In this document: one piece after another, positions 1 through 6,623 of the stretch | Numbering within the stretch: the stretch's first letter is position 1 | How the letters are laid out: every line of letters starts with the position of its first letter | NCBI GenBank assembly: GCA_964424035.1 | Contig: CAYRHB010000131.1 | Span: forward strand, 1-8,760 | Length of the DNA: 8,760 nucleotides | From: Leptolinea sp964424035 | Lineage (GTDB): Bacteria > Chloroflexota > Anaerolineae > Anaerolineales > Anaerolineaceae | Reading direction: 5' to 3' | The notes under the pieces: generated by a model | Database searches by the model: none | The model's input: only the letters and a program-made list of their open reading frames with translations | Told to the model about the DNA's origin: nothing | Translations under genes and position numbers: made by a program

Positions 1-140
1 GCGAAGTCCCCTGCGTGTTCCTGCCCGTTGTCCAGGTCACCAAAGACAATGTCTACGATGAGATTGTGAAGAGCGAGTTCCAGGCTTACGATGATGTCTA
101 TCGCGACATCCCCGAAGCTGATCGCCCTGCCAAACCGTAA
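1..140 (+). CDS. xylF: Sugar ABC transporter substrate-binding protein, xylose (XylF/ChvE) type, C-terminal fragment
   Basis: This is the last 45 codons of a gene that begins before the window; the reading frame starts at base 3 and stops at TAA 138-140. The visible protein contains PVVQVTKDNVYDEIVKSEF followed by an acidic tail with AYDDVY, which resembles the C-terminal strand and helix of the periplasmic binding proteins for xylose and other monosaccharides (type 1 periplasmic fold, XylF/ChvE group). In the family this protein captures sugar outside the membrane and delivers it to the XylGH transporter. The identity is supported by the immediately downstream ATPase and permease genes on the same strand. 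Signal sequence and sugar-contacting residues lie outside the window, so the exact sugar cannot be read here; xylose is inferred from the operon. A hairpin follows 18 bases after the stop. Confidence 0.75.
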   Translation, partial: EVPCVFLPVVQVTKDNVYDEIVKSEFQAYDDVYRDIPEADRPAKP

Positions 141-157
141 TCTCCTTCATTTGAAAA

Positions 158-186
158 TCGGCTCCCCGATTATTTCGGGGAGCCGA
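158..186 (+). promoter_or_regulatory. Strong intercistronic hairpin between xylF and xylG
   Basis: TCGGCTCCCCG (158-168) pairs perfectly with CGGGGAGCCGA (176-186), giving an 11-bp GC-rich stem with a 7-base loop. No T tract follows (CTCACATGTAG), so on the plus strand it is not a classic rho-independent terminator. By analogy with other binding-protein-dependent transport operons, it may act as a 3' stabilising or partial-termination element that leaves the binding protein more abundant than XylGH. This role is inference. A short A run precedes the stem, so on the minus strand it would look slightly more terminator-like, but no minus-strand gene is seen here. Confidence 0.75.
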
Positions 187-230
187 CTCACATGTAGTCC
201 ATTAGTTGTGTGTAGCTATGTATTTTTCTC

Positions 231-238
231 AAGAGGAG
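231..238 (+). promoter_or_regulatory. Ribosome binding site that fixes the xylG start at GTG 245
   Basis: AAGAGGAG at 231-238 is a near-perfect Shine-Dalgarno sequence lying 6 bases before GTG 245. The upstream in-frame TTG 206 and ATG 218 have no comparable site, and the 13 residues they would add do not look like the family's N-terminus. Confidence 0.8.
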
Positions 239-244
239 CAGGCT

Positions 245-1771
245 GTGACTGAAGATATTATCCTCGACGTACAAAATGTAACCAAGCAATTCCCCGGTAT
301 CATCGCTTTGAATGATGTATCCATCAAATTCAAACGCGGGGAAATCCATGGCTTATGCGGCGAGAACGGCGCGGGAAAATCCACGTTGATGAAAATTCTC
401 GCCGGTGTATACCCCTACGGAACCTACGAAGGGACCGTTCTTTATGAGGGGCAGGAACTGAAACTAACCAGCAGTTCCATCCAACAGGCCCGTTCGGAGG
501 GCATCGCCATCGTTTACCAGGAACTCACGCTGGTTCCGGATATGACGGTCGGTGAAAACATTTTCCTGGGTAAAGAGATCACCGAAAATGGTGTGATCAA
601 CTGGGATAAAACCTATGCCGAAACCCGGAAAATCCTGGAGCATTACAAACTGGATGTAAATCCACATGATGTGGTGAAACACCTTGGTGTAGGCAAAATG
701 CAGATGGTTGAGATCGCCAAAGCGCTTTCCGAAAGTGCCAAGGTCCTCATCCTGGATGAACCCACCAGCGCTTTGACTGAAGCTGAAATTGATAAACTAA
801 TGGAAATACTCGCATCCCTCAAAGAAAAAGGGATCACCTGTATTTACATTTCCCATAAACTGGAAGAATTCTTCCGCATTACAGATTCAATCACTGTATT
901 GCGGGATGGAAAAACAGTCACAACCCAGCCCACCGGTGAATTCACCCTGGAAAGTTTGGTCAAGCACATGGTCGGGCGAGAAATGAAGGAACGTTTCCCC
1001 CATAGCACTCGCAAACCCGATGGCGTTATCTTCGAAGTAAAAAACCTGCGTGCAGTAGATCCGGAAGAACCATCCCGTAAAGTTTTGAATGGAGTTGATT
1101 TCGAGCTGAAACGCGGTGAAATTCTGGGCATTGCCGGGTTGATGGGTTCCGGCCGCACAGAGCTTGTCACTACGATTTTTGGCGAATATGGCAAGATCAC
1201 CGACGGAAATATCTTTATGGATGGCAAGGAAATCAAAATCAACAGCGCAAAAGACGCTCTTGAAAAAGGTATCAGCCTGGTACCGGAGAACCGGAAAGAA
1301 CAGGGGCTGGTGCTGATCCAATCCATTCTCAACAACCTCTCACTTCCGAATCTTTACTCTTTCTCCAAACCCTGGCGCATCAACAAGAATCAGGAGATGA
1401 AATCCAGCCTGCACCAGGTCAAAAACCTGGCCATCAAAATCAGTAGTATTGAGAATCAGGTGGATTCACTTTCCGGCGGCAACCAGCAAAAAGTGGTTAT
1501 CGGCAAGTGGTTGATGACCATTCCTAAGATCCTCATCATGGACGATCCAACCCGTGGTGTCGACGTGGGCGCCAAGTATGAGATCTACAAACTCATGAAT
1601 GAACTGGCTGAAAAGGGTGTCTCCATTATCATGATCTCGAGTGAACTGGAAGAGGTCCTTGGTATGAGTGACCGGGTCATGGTAATGCATGAAGGTCATT
1701 CAAACGGAACCCTGGAAATTGCAGAAGCAACCCAGGAAAAGATCATGGCGCTTGCCACCGGTATTGCATAG
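245..1771 (+). CDS. xylG: D-xylose ABC transporter ATP-binding protein XylG
   Basis: Cytoplasmic ATPase of a monosaccharide importer; it should hydrolyse ATP to drive xylose import through XylH. The 508-residue protein (GTG start) holds two tandem ABC domains, as is usual for this family (about 500 residues). Domain 1 has Walker A GENGAGKST (39-47), Q-loop YQE, a degenerate signature LGVGKMQ, Walker B LILDEP (D171, E172) and switch His in YISHKLEE. Domain 2 has a degenerate Walker A, GLMGSGRTE (from 298), that lacks the lysine, then signature LSGGNQQ (409-415), Walker B IMDDPTRGVD (D433, D434) and ISSELEE with Ser in place of the switch His. This asymmetry is normal for the sugar-ATPase family. 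The segment YGTYEGTVLYEG after the first Walker A resembles XylG more than RbsA or MglA. The longer frame from TTG 206 is rejected because of the strong Shine-Dalgarno before 245. The permease gene starts 33 bases after the stop. Confidence 0.92.
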   Translation: MTEDIILDVQNVTKQFPGIIALNDVSIKFKRGEIHGLCGENGAGKSTLMKILAGVYPYGTYEGTVLYEGQELKLTSSSIQQARSEGIAIVYQELTLVPDMTVGENIFLGKEITENGVINWDKTYAETRKILEHYKLDVNPHDVVKHLGVGKMQMVEIAKALSESAKVLILDEPTSALTEAEIDKLMEILASLKEKGITCIYISHKLEEFFRITDSITVLRDGKTVTTQPTGEFTLESLVKHMVGREMKERFPHSTRKPDGVIFEVKNLRAVDPEEPSRKVLNGVDFELKRGEILGIAGLMGSGRTELVTTIFGEYGKITDGNIFMDGKEIKINSAKDALEKGISLVPENRKEQGLVLIQSILNNLSLPNLYSFSKPWRINKNQEMKSSLHQVKNLAIKISSIENQVDSLSGGNQQKVVIGKWLMTIPKILIMDDPTRGVDVGAKYEIYKLMNELAEKGVSIIMISSELEEVLGMSDRVMVMHEGHSNGTLEIAEATQEKIMALATGIA

Positions 1772-1793
1772 ACCGGAAAAATTATCCATTCAT

Positions 1794-1799
1794 AAGGTG
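1794..1799 (+). promoter_or_regulatory. Ribosome binding site of xylH
   Basis: AAGGTG lies 5 bases before ATG 1805, a good match to the Shine-Dalgarno consensus, and supports that start codon. Confidence 0.7.
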
Positions 1800-1804
1800 T
1801 CAAT

Positions 1805-3014
1805 ATGGAATCTACCAATCTCGCTTCAAATCAAAGCACGTTAAGTTCTGTCGGTAAATGGTTCCGCCAGAATCTACAAACATCCATGATCATCATCCTG
1901 ATGGTGTTGATCTGGGTCATATTTTTCTTCCTGACTGACGGCGCGTTCCTCGGTGCGCAGAACATTTCAAACCTGTTCCGCCAGATGACCGTTACATCAT
2001 TCCTCGCGGTAGGCATGGTTCTGGTCATTGTAACCGGTGGCATTGACCTCTCAGTGGGTAAACTGGCCGGCTTTATCTCGGTCGTTGTAGCCTACCTTCA
2101 GGCCTTCATCTGGTATAAATTGATCCCGGATCAACCCATTTTGGCTGCCACCCTGTCGGTGATCATTGGCCTCGCGGTTGGTATTCTGGTGGGTATGGTC
2201 CAGGGCTATATCATTTCCTATCTGGGCGTTCCGGCATTCATTGTGACCCTGGGCTTCATGTGGATCTGGAACGGTGCCATTCTATTGGTAACCGGCGGTC
2301 GTACCATCCCCGCCAACCAACCGGGGTTCACCTATATCGCCCAGGGCTATCTTCCCATCTGGGTCGGCTGGGTCGTTGCCGCGATNNNNNNNNNNTTTTA
2401 TTGCCGGGATGTTCATCACCATGTTCCTGGCCCGCAACCAAAAACGCCGCTACGGTTTTACACCCATCAAACTCAGCCTTGATCTTGCAAAGACCATCCT
2501 TTTCGCTTCCCTCGTCATTTTCTACGTATACATGGTCAACCAGTTCAATGGTGTCCAGGTTCCTGTTCTGCTCATGGCGATTGTTGCCCTGGTCATGTCA
2601 TACCTTTCCACCAATACTCCGTTTGGCCGCCATGCGTATGCACTGGGTGGTAACAAAGAGGCTGCCCGCCTTTCTGGTATCAACATCAAGAAAAATGTTT
2701 TCACCATCTTTGTTGTGATGGGTTTGCTGTGCGGTGTTGCCGGTATCGCGCTTGCGTCTTATGTGGGTTACGGTACGATCTCAGCCGGTCAGGGTTATGA
2801 ATTGGATGCCATCGCCAGTTGTATCCTCGGCGGTACATCACCTCTGGGTGGTGTGGGTACCATCGTAGGCGCGTTGATCGGTTCCCTCATCATGTCCAGC
2901 CTTACCAACGGTCTGCAATTATTGAATGTACAGCCGGCCTGGCAGTACATCGTCAAAGGCGCCATTTTGGTCGCAGCTGTTTATGTTGACGTGTACTTCA
3001 AGAAGAACCGGTAA
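1805..3014 (+). CDS. xylH: D-xylose ABC transporter permease XylH, interrupted by an N run
   Basis: Inner-membrane permease of the xylose importer (BPD_transp_2 family), forming the sugar channel with XylG bound on the cytoplasmic face. The first part (193 residues, frame of ATG 1805) starts with a polar cytoplasmic tail and then has hydrophobic segments at about 27-45, 62-78, 88-104, 112-135 and 143-163, including AVGMVLVIVTGGIDLSVG, a family hallmark. The second part, in another frame, contains GGNKEAARLSGIN (the loop that docks on the ATPase), CILGGTSPLGGVGTIVGA and a C-terminus with WQYIVKGAILVAAVY, typical of XylH. The 10 Ns at 2386-2395 break the frame as written. Deleting them joins GCGAT to TTTTATT and restores one open frame of 399 residues, close to the 393 I recall for E. 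coli XylH, so the gene is probably intact and the break an assembly artefact. The ROK regulator gene follows after 30 bases. Confidence 0.9.
2386..2395. other. Assembly gap (10 Ns) inside xylH
   Basis: Ten ambiguous bases lie in the middle of the permease gene. The coding frames on the two sides are incompatible with a length of 10 but compatible with any multiple of three, including zero. With zero missing bases the junction reads GCG ATT TTT ATT GCC, that is A-I-F-I-A, inside a hydrophobic segment. Confidence 0.95.
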
Positions 3015-3044
3015 TCCATCTCATTGAAGCTCCATTGAGTAGTT

Positions 3045-4256
3045 ATGGTAACCACCGCTGATCAAAATCTTGTCCGAAAATTTAATACCGCGGTTGTCTT
3101 AAACACGATCCGGCAGCATGCCCCGTTATCCAGGGCAGAAGTCGCGAAGTTGACAGGGTTGAATCGTTCTACAGTCTCACAGATCATCAATACCCTGCTG
3201 GATCGCAAGCTGGTACAGGAGACAACCTTGCAGTCAGACAGGATCGGACGTCCGGGTTTACTGCTTGAACTCAACCCGGCAGGTGGTTTTGCGATCGGAA
3301 TTGAATTAGGCGTCAATTTTATCTCGCTGGTAGCCACTGACTTTTTGGCCAATGTGTTCTGGCGGCAAAGATTAAAATCCGACGCTCGAGACAACGTTGA
3401 CACCATCCTGGAACGCGCCTACGAAATGACAGAGATCGGTCTTGAAAAGGGGTTGGCTGCAGGTCTGCATCCCCTTGGAATAGGACTGGGTGTTCCAGGA
3501 TTGGTGGATCTTCGTCATGGTGAATTGATGTACGCCCCCAACCTGGGGTGGTCAAAAATTCCTTTGACAAGACTCTGGTCACAGAGATTTGATCTTCCCG
3601 TTTTTGTTGACAATGAGGCAAAAGCAGCCGCTGTTGGTGAGTACTATTTTGGAAATGCCCGTGGAATCAACAATTTCATCTTCTTGAATGCGGGTGTCGG
3701 CCTTGGAGCCGGAATTATGATTGACGGGAAATTGTTTCGCGGCAGTCATGGCTTCGCGACCGAAGTTGGTCATATGGTCATGGATATAAACGGTGATCCG
3801 TGCGGTTGTGGAAAACGCGGTTGCTGGGAAACCCAGGTCAGTCCTGTGGCGGTTATCCGACGTTTTCGGGAGACTCTGAAACAGGGTGTTCCCAGTACAG
3901 TTTTGCTGGCAGCCGATAACGATATGGATAATATCGTTTTTGAGACCATTGCCAATGCGGCGCTTCAGGGTGACAATGCCGCTTTGATAGCCATGCAGGA
4001 GGTTGGAGAACAACTGGGTGTTGGAATTGCCAATCTGGTGAATGTCTTCAATCCTCAAATGGTGATCATAGGAGGTGAACTGAACTACGCAAGTGAGATT
4101 CTATTACCCGTAGTACGACAGGTTATCAGCCGGTACGCATTAAGACTGGAAACCCAGGACCTGAGTGTCACAGCGTCCGCTCATGGACGTGATGCCTGTG
4201 TCATGGGAGCCATCGCATTGGTTCTGGATGATATTCTGCACGAACCGAAATTTTAG
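3045..4256 (+). CDS. xylR: ROK-family transcriptional regulator, probable xylose repressor XylR
   Basis: DNA-binding repressor of 403 residues, expected to bind operators of xylose genes and release them when sugar binds its ROK domain. Residues about 10-60 form a winged helix with recognition region SRAEVAKLTGLNRSTVSQIIN (29-49), followed by the wing GRPGLLLELNP (about 69-78). The ROK domain follows: IGIELGVNF, GLGVPGLVD, VDNEAKAAAVGE (from 188), NAGVGLGAG, and the zinc site H243, C253, C255, C260 in GH-x9-CGCGKRGC. Where ROK sugar kinases usually have NDA, this protein has NEA (E191), so it is probably a sensor rather than a kinase. ATG 3045 has only a weak GAG 5 bases upstream, so translation may partly depend on ribosomes leaving xylH. 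It lies between the transporter genes and xylA on the same strand, with no visible terminator or promoter, so it is likely co-transcribed and autoregulated. NagC/Mlc-like specificity for another sugar cannot be excluded from sequence alone. Confidence 0.85.
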   Translation: MVTTADQNLVRKFNTAVVLNTIRQHAPLSRAEVAKLTGLNRSTVSQIINTLLDRKLVQETTLQSDRIGRPGLLLELNPAGGFAIGIELGVNFISLVATDFLANVFWRQRLKSDARDNVDTILERAYEMTEIGLEKGLAAGLHPLGIGLGVPGLVDLRHGELMYAPNLGWSKIPLTRLWSQRFDLPVFVDNEAKAAAVGEYYFGNARGINNFIFLNAGVGLGAGIMIDGKLFRGSHGFATEVGHMVMDINGDPCGCGKRGCWETQVSPVAVIRRFRETLKQGVPSTVLLAADNDMDNIVFETIANAALQGDNAALIAMQEVGEQLGVGIANLVNVFNPQMVIIGGELNYASEILLPVVRQVISRYALRLETQDLSVTASAHGRDACVMGAIALVLDDILHEPKF

Positions 4257-4260
4257 AAAT

Positions 4261-4267
4261 GAGAGGA
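4261..4267 (+). promoter_or_regulatory. Ribosome binding site that fixes the xylA start at ATG 4271
   Basis: GAGAGGA (4261-4267) sits 3 bases before ATG 4271, with its GAGG core about 4-5 bases away. The in-frame ATG at 4259 overlaps this site and has no Shine-Dalgarno of its own, and the protein from 4271 (MASDFQPKPEHKFTFGLWTVG) aligns with the usual N-terminus of class I xylose isomerases. Confidence 0.75.
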
Positions 4268-4270
4268 AAA

Positions 4271-5446
4271 ATGGCTAGCGATTTTCAACCCAAACCCGAA
4301 CACAAGTTTACCTTTGGTCTGTGGACCGTGGGAAGCACCGGAAGAGACCAGTTTGCCACGAATGATCCCATTCGAGGTTCAAAATCCCCTGCTGAGCTGG
4401 TACGCCTCCTGGGTGAAGTAGGCGCGTATGGCGTAAACTTCCACGATAATGACCTTATCCCCATTGATGCGACACCCGCTGAAGCCGAAGCCATCAAGAA
4501 GGATTTCAGAGCCGCATTGAAAGAAACCGGCCTTGTTGTTCCAATGGCCACTACCAATCTTTTCAGCCCGGCTGTCTTCAAAGATGGCGCTTTCACATCC
4601 AATGATCCAAAAGTTCGCGCATATGCGATGCAAAAAGCCATGCGCGGAATGGATCTGGGAGCTGAATTTGGCGCGAAAATTTACGTTTTCTGGGGTGGCC
4701 GGGAAGGATCGGAAACCGATGTTGCCAAGGATTCGCTTGAAGGATTGAAACACTTCCGGGAAGCGTTAAATTTCCTGTGTGAATACAGCAACAGTCAGGG
4801 ATATGGTTACAAGTTCGCCCTTGAGGCCAAACCGAACGAACCACGTGGTGATATTTACCTGCCCACCACCGGTGCCATGCTGGGCTTCATTGAAACCCTT
4901 GACCATCCTGAAATGGTTGGTGTGAACCCTGAAATGGCTCATGAACACATGGCCGGCCTAAACTTCATGCATGCAGTCGCCCAGGCCTGGGATGCCGGCA
5001 AATTATTCCACATTGACCTGAACGATCAGAACTATGCCCGGTTTGACCAGGACTGGCGGTTTGGTCAGCAAAACTGGAAACAGGCTTTCTTCCTCGTCAA
5101 ATTCCTTGAGGAAGTTGGCTATTCAGGCAGCCGTCATTTCGATGCCCACGCGTTCCGCACGGAAGATTATGAAGGTGTCAAGGACTTCGCCCGTGGTTGT
5201 ATGCGCTCCTACCTTATCTTCAAAGAAAAAGCCCGTAAATTCAACGAGGACAAGGAAATTCAGGCCCTTATTGCTGAATCCAAAGCGGATGACAAGTCCA
5301 TGGATAAATTCTCAGGTAAATTCTCCGCAGAGAAAGCCGCTGAACTTAAAGCATTCTCATTTGATCGCAATGTAATCGCTGAGCGCGGTCTGCGGTATGA
5401 AAAGATCGATCAGTTATTGACCGATCTGATGATGGGTATTCGATAG
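4271..5446 (+). CDS. xylA: Xylose isomerase, class I (actinobacterial type)
   Basis: Cytoplasmic metalloenzyme that interconverts D-xylose and D-xylulose (EC 5.3.1.5), the first intracellular step of xylose use. The 391-residue length and sequence match the shorter class I enzymes typified by Streptomyces (about 388 residues) rather than the roughly 440-residue class II enzymes. All key residues are present, with numbers 4 higher than in Streptomyces: H58 and D61 in NFHDND (catalytic pair), W141 in FWGGREG, E185 and K187 in LEAKPNEPRGD, E221 and H224 in NPEMAHEH, D249 in HIDLND, D259 and D261 in FDQDWRFG, and D291 in RHFDAH. These residues form the two divalent-metal sites and the sugar pocket of a TIM barrel. 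The C-terminal arm that mediates dimerisation is complete. The gene follows xylR after 14 bases and is the last of the operon, just before a strong terminator. No xylulokinase gene follows it. Confidence 0.96.
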   Translation: MASDFQPKPEHKFTFGLWTVGSTGRDQFATNDPIRGSKSPAELVRLLGEVGAYGVNFHDNDLIPIDATPAEAEAIKKDFRAALKETGLVVPMATTNLFSPAVFKDGAFTSNDPKVRAYAMQKAMRGMDLGAEFGAKIYVFWGGREGSETDVAKDSLEGLKHFREALNFLCEYSNSQGYGYKFALEAKPNEPRGDIYLPTTGAMLGFIETLDHPEMVGVNPEMAHEHMAGLNFMHAVAQAWDAGKLFHIDLNDQNYARFDQDWRFGQQNWKQAFFLVKFLEEVGYSGSRHFDAHAFRTEDYEGVKDFARGCMRSYLIFKEKARKFNEDKEIQALIAESKADDKSMDKFSGKFSAEKAAELKAFSFDRNVIAERGLRYEKIDQLLTDLMMGIR

Positions 5447-5491
5447 TAACAGTTCTGTACCATCCTATTTGAACAATAGGTGGTTCATCAG

Positions 5492-5529
5492 AAACAGAGT
5501 GCCGGTCAATGGCACTCTGTTTTCTTATT
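5492..5529 (+). terminator. Rho-independent terminator of the xylose operon
   Basis: AAACAGAGTGCC (5492-5503) pairs perfectly with GGCACTCTGTTT (5511-5522), a 12-bp stem with a 7-base loop (GGTCAAT), followed by TTTCTTATT. It lies 46 bases after the xylA stop. The left arm begins with A residues, so the same hairpin may also end transcription of the convergent regulator gene, whose stop codon is only 2 bases away, although its minus-strand T tract is short. A weaker small hairpin (CCTAT 5464-5468 with ATAGG 5476-5480) precedes it. Confidence 0.9.
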
Positions 5530-5544
5530 GATGATTATTGATGA
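5525..5544. repeat. Perfect 10-bp tandem duplication at the regulator's 3' end
   Basis: TTATTGATGA occurs twice in a row (5525-5534 and 5535-5544). It encodes the last residues (IINNHQ) and the stop codon of the minus-strand regulator. Ten is not a multiple of three, so loss of one copy would shift the frame and replace the C-terminus. Confidence 0.9.
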
Positions 5545-6241
5545 TCCTTGCCGATTCCCGAATGTAGCCACAGATCCTTTGATGATTCTCTATGTGCATA
5601 TCCTGGAGGTAGTATTCGTACCGGCTGATATTATTGAATAATTCTTCGGTTACCCGGTTATCTTCCAGGTTCATACTGGAAACGGCAAGTGCAACACCAA
5701 ATAATGTATACAGGCTTACTTCTCCCGGATACCCGATACGAAGAATTTTCTTTCGCAAGGTTTGGATTCTCTCGGATGAGGGGATACCCGATAATGTTAA
5801 CAGCAAGATGGTTACCATTTCTGTAATGTGCAACAAAGGTGATTTTCGCTCGTTGATTCGTGATAATAACTGTTCCCGTAAAGCAGCATTAACTACCGGA
5901 TCTTTTTTTCGCAGTTGGTCCAGAAGAATCTCTTTTCTTTGATACCAGAATTCCAATTCGGATGGGGCAACGGCCATACGTTGTGTAAAATCAAATGCAT
6001 TTTTGGTTGGAGAGAAATAAACCGAGGGTCTCCCAGGTCCACGATGGCTGTCATCCTGCTGGTATTCGGTTTTGACAAATCCGTTATACTCCAGTAAGCG
6101 CAGCATTTCGTAAACCGAAATTTTTCCGATCTGCATTCTTGCAGCCAGGAAATGGTATGTCATAGGTTTTCCCGATTCCCTGTAAATATCAATGAATTGG
6201 GTAAGGAATTGTTGTTGCCTTCGTGTCAGTCTTTTTTCCAT
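5525..6241 (-). CDS. Winged-helix DNA-binding regulator of unassigned family
   Basis: Predicted cytoplasmic transcriptional regulator of 238 residues. The N-terminal 80 residues look like a winged helix: LTRRQQQFLTQFIDIYRESG (helix 1), then MTYHFLAARMQIGKISVYEMLRLLEYNGFVKTEY (about 27-60, helix-turn-helix) and a basic wing HRGPGRPSVYFSPT (66-79). The opening LTRRQQQFLTQFIDIY resembles the start of LexA and HrcA DNA-binding domains, but no LexA cleavage or peptidase region follows. Residues 90-238 are mostly helical, with a charged stretch at 97-135, a hydrophobic helix HITEMVTILLLTLSGI (138-153) and GEVSLYTLFGVALAVSSM (173-190). No ligand or metal motif is obvious, and I do not recognise the family of this C-terminal half. 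ATG 6241 has no good Shine-Dalgarno. A TATAAT element and an inverted repeat lie about 60 bases upstream, suggesting autoregulation and possibly control of the divergent DUF1294 gene. The sequence is visibly more AT-rich than the helicase gene. Confidence 0.75.
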   Translation of the reverse strand: MEKRLTRRQQQFLTQFIDIYRESGKPMTYHFLAARMQIGKISVYEMLRLLEYNGFVKTEYQQDDSHRGPGRPSVYFSPTKNAFDFTQRMAVAPSELEFWYQRKEILLDQLRKKDPVVNAALREQLLSRINERKSPLLHITEMVTILLLTLSGIPSSERIQTLRKKILRIGYPGEVSLYTLFGVALAVSSMNLEDNRVTEELFNNISRYEYYLQDMHIENHQRICGYIRESARIINNHQ

Positions 6242-6289
6242 AGTTTGTGCCGAAAGTTCTCACCCCATGCCAATTATTAAAACCCCTTA

Positions 6290-6309
6290 TCTGTAGAGAA
6301 TTATACAGA
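6290..6309. promoter_or_regulatory. Inverted repeat (candidate operator) between the regulator and DUF1294 genes
   Basis: TCTGTA (6290-6295) and TACAGA (6304-6309) form a perfect 6-bp inverted repeat around an 8-base AT-rich centre, 20 bp in total, about the size of a dimer-binding helix-turn-helix operator. It covers the predicted -10 element of the minus-strand regulator gene and lies 26 bases before the start of the plus-strand DUF1294 gene. Binding by the adjacent regulator is inference from position and symmetry. Confidence 0.5.
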
Positions 6310-6328
6310 AATCCCACCCCGACAGGAA
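6300..6328 (-). promoter_or_regulatory. Candidate sigma-70 type promoter of the winged-helix regulator gene
   Basis: Read on the minus strand, TATAAT (6305-6300) is a perfect -10 hexamer preceded by TG. The hexamer 17 bases upstream is TTCCTG (6328-6323), a poor match to TTGACA. The start codon is 58 bases downstream. On the plus strand the same region reads TTATACA, a possible -10 for the DUF1294 gene, but no convincing -35 was found. Confidence 0.5.
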
Positions 6329-6335
6329 TTGCATC

Positions 6336-6623
6336 ATGGAAATATCTCCCGCCGCTATGAAGACCATAATTGCCTGGTATACATTATCCTCGCTGTTTCT
6401 GTTCATTCTTTATGGTTTGGATAAAAGGCAGGCCGTCATTGGTGGTAGAAGGATCAGTGAACGAACACTTCACCTTGTAGCTTTTGCCGGTGGTTTCCCT
6501 GGAGGTTTCCTGGGACGTTGGTTATTTCATCACAAGACTCGAAAACCTGTTTTCCTAATCCTGCTATTAATAAGCGCTGTCTGTCATGCCTTGTTATGGG
6601 TAATTATGTATAAAATGTATTGA
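6336..6623 (+). CDS. DUF1294 family small membrane protein
   Basis: Small integral membrane protein of 95 residues and unknown function. Hydrophobic segments at about 8-27 and 72-91 flank a conserved central region with LYGLDKRQAVIGGRRISERTL (25-45), AFAGGFPGGFLGRWLF (49-64) and HHKTRKPVF (65-73). The order DK-x-A, R-I-S/P-E, GG-P-G and HK-T-x-K is characteristic of the DUF1294 family, which is usually 80-120 residues when free-standing and is also found fused to cold-shock domains in some bacteria (family knowledge). ATG 6336 has AGGA at 6324-6327 with 8-base spacing; an in-frame ATG at 6357 is a less likely start. The gene is divergent from the winged-helix regulator and shares its short upstream region, so it may be that regulator's target. 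No enzymatic role can be read from the sequence. Confidence 0.85.
   Translation: MEISPAAMKTIIAWYTLSSLFLFILYGLDKRQAVIGGRRISERTLHLVAFAGGFPGGFLGRWLFHHKTRKPVFLILLLISAVCHALLWVIMYKMY

Noticed and set aside
844..1335. Long minus-strand open frames inside xylG
   Set aside because: They overlap a gene with full ABC ATPase motifs, show no recognisable domains and have compositions expected of antisense shadows.
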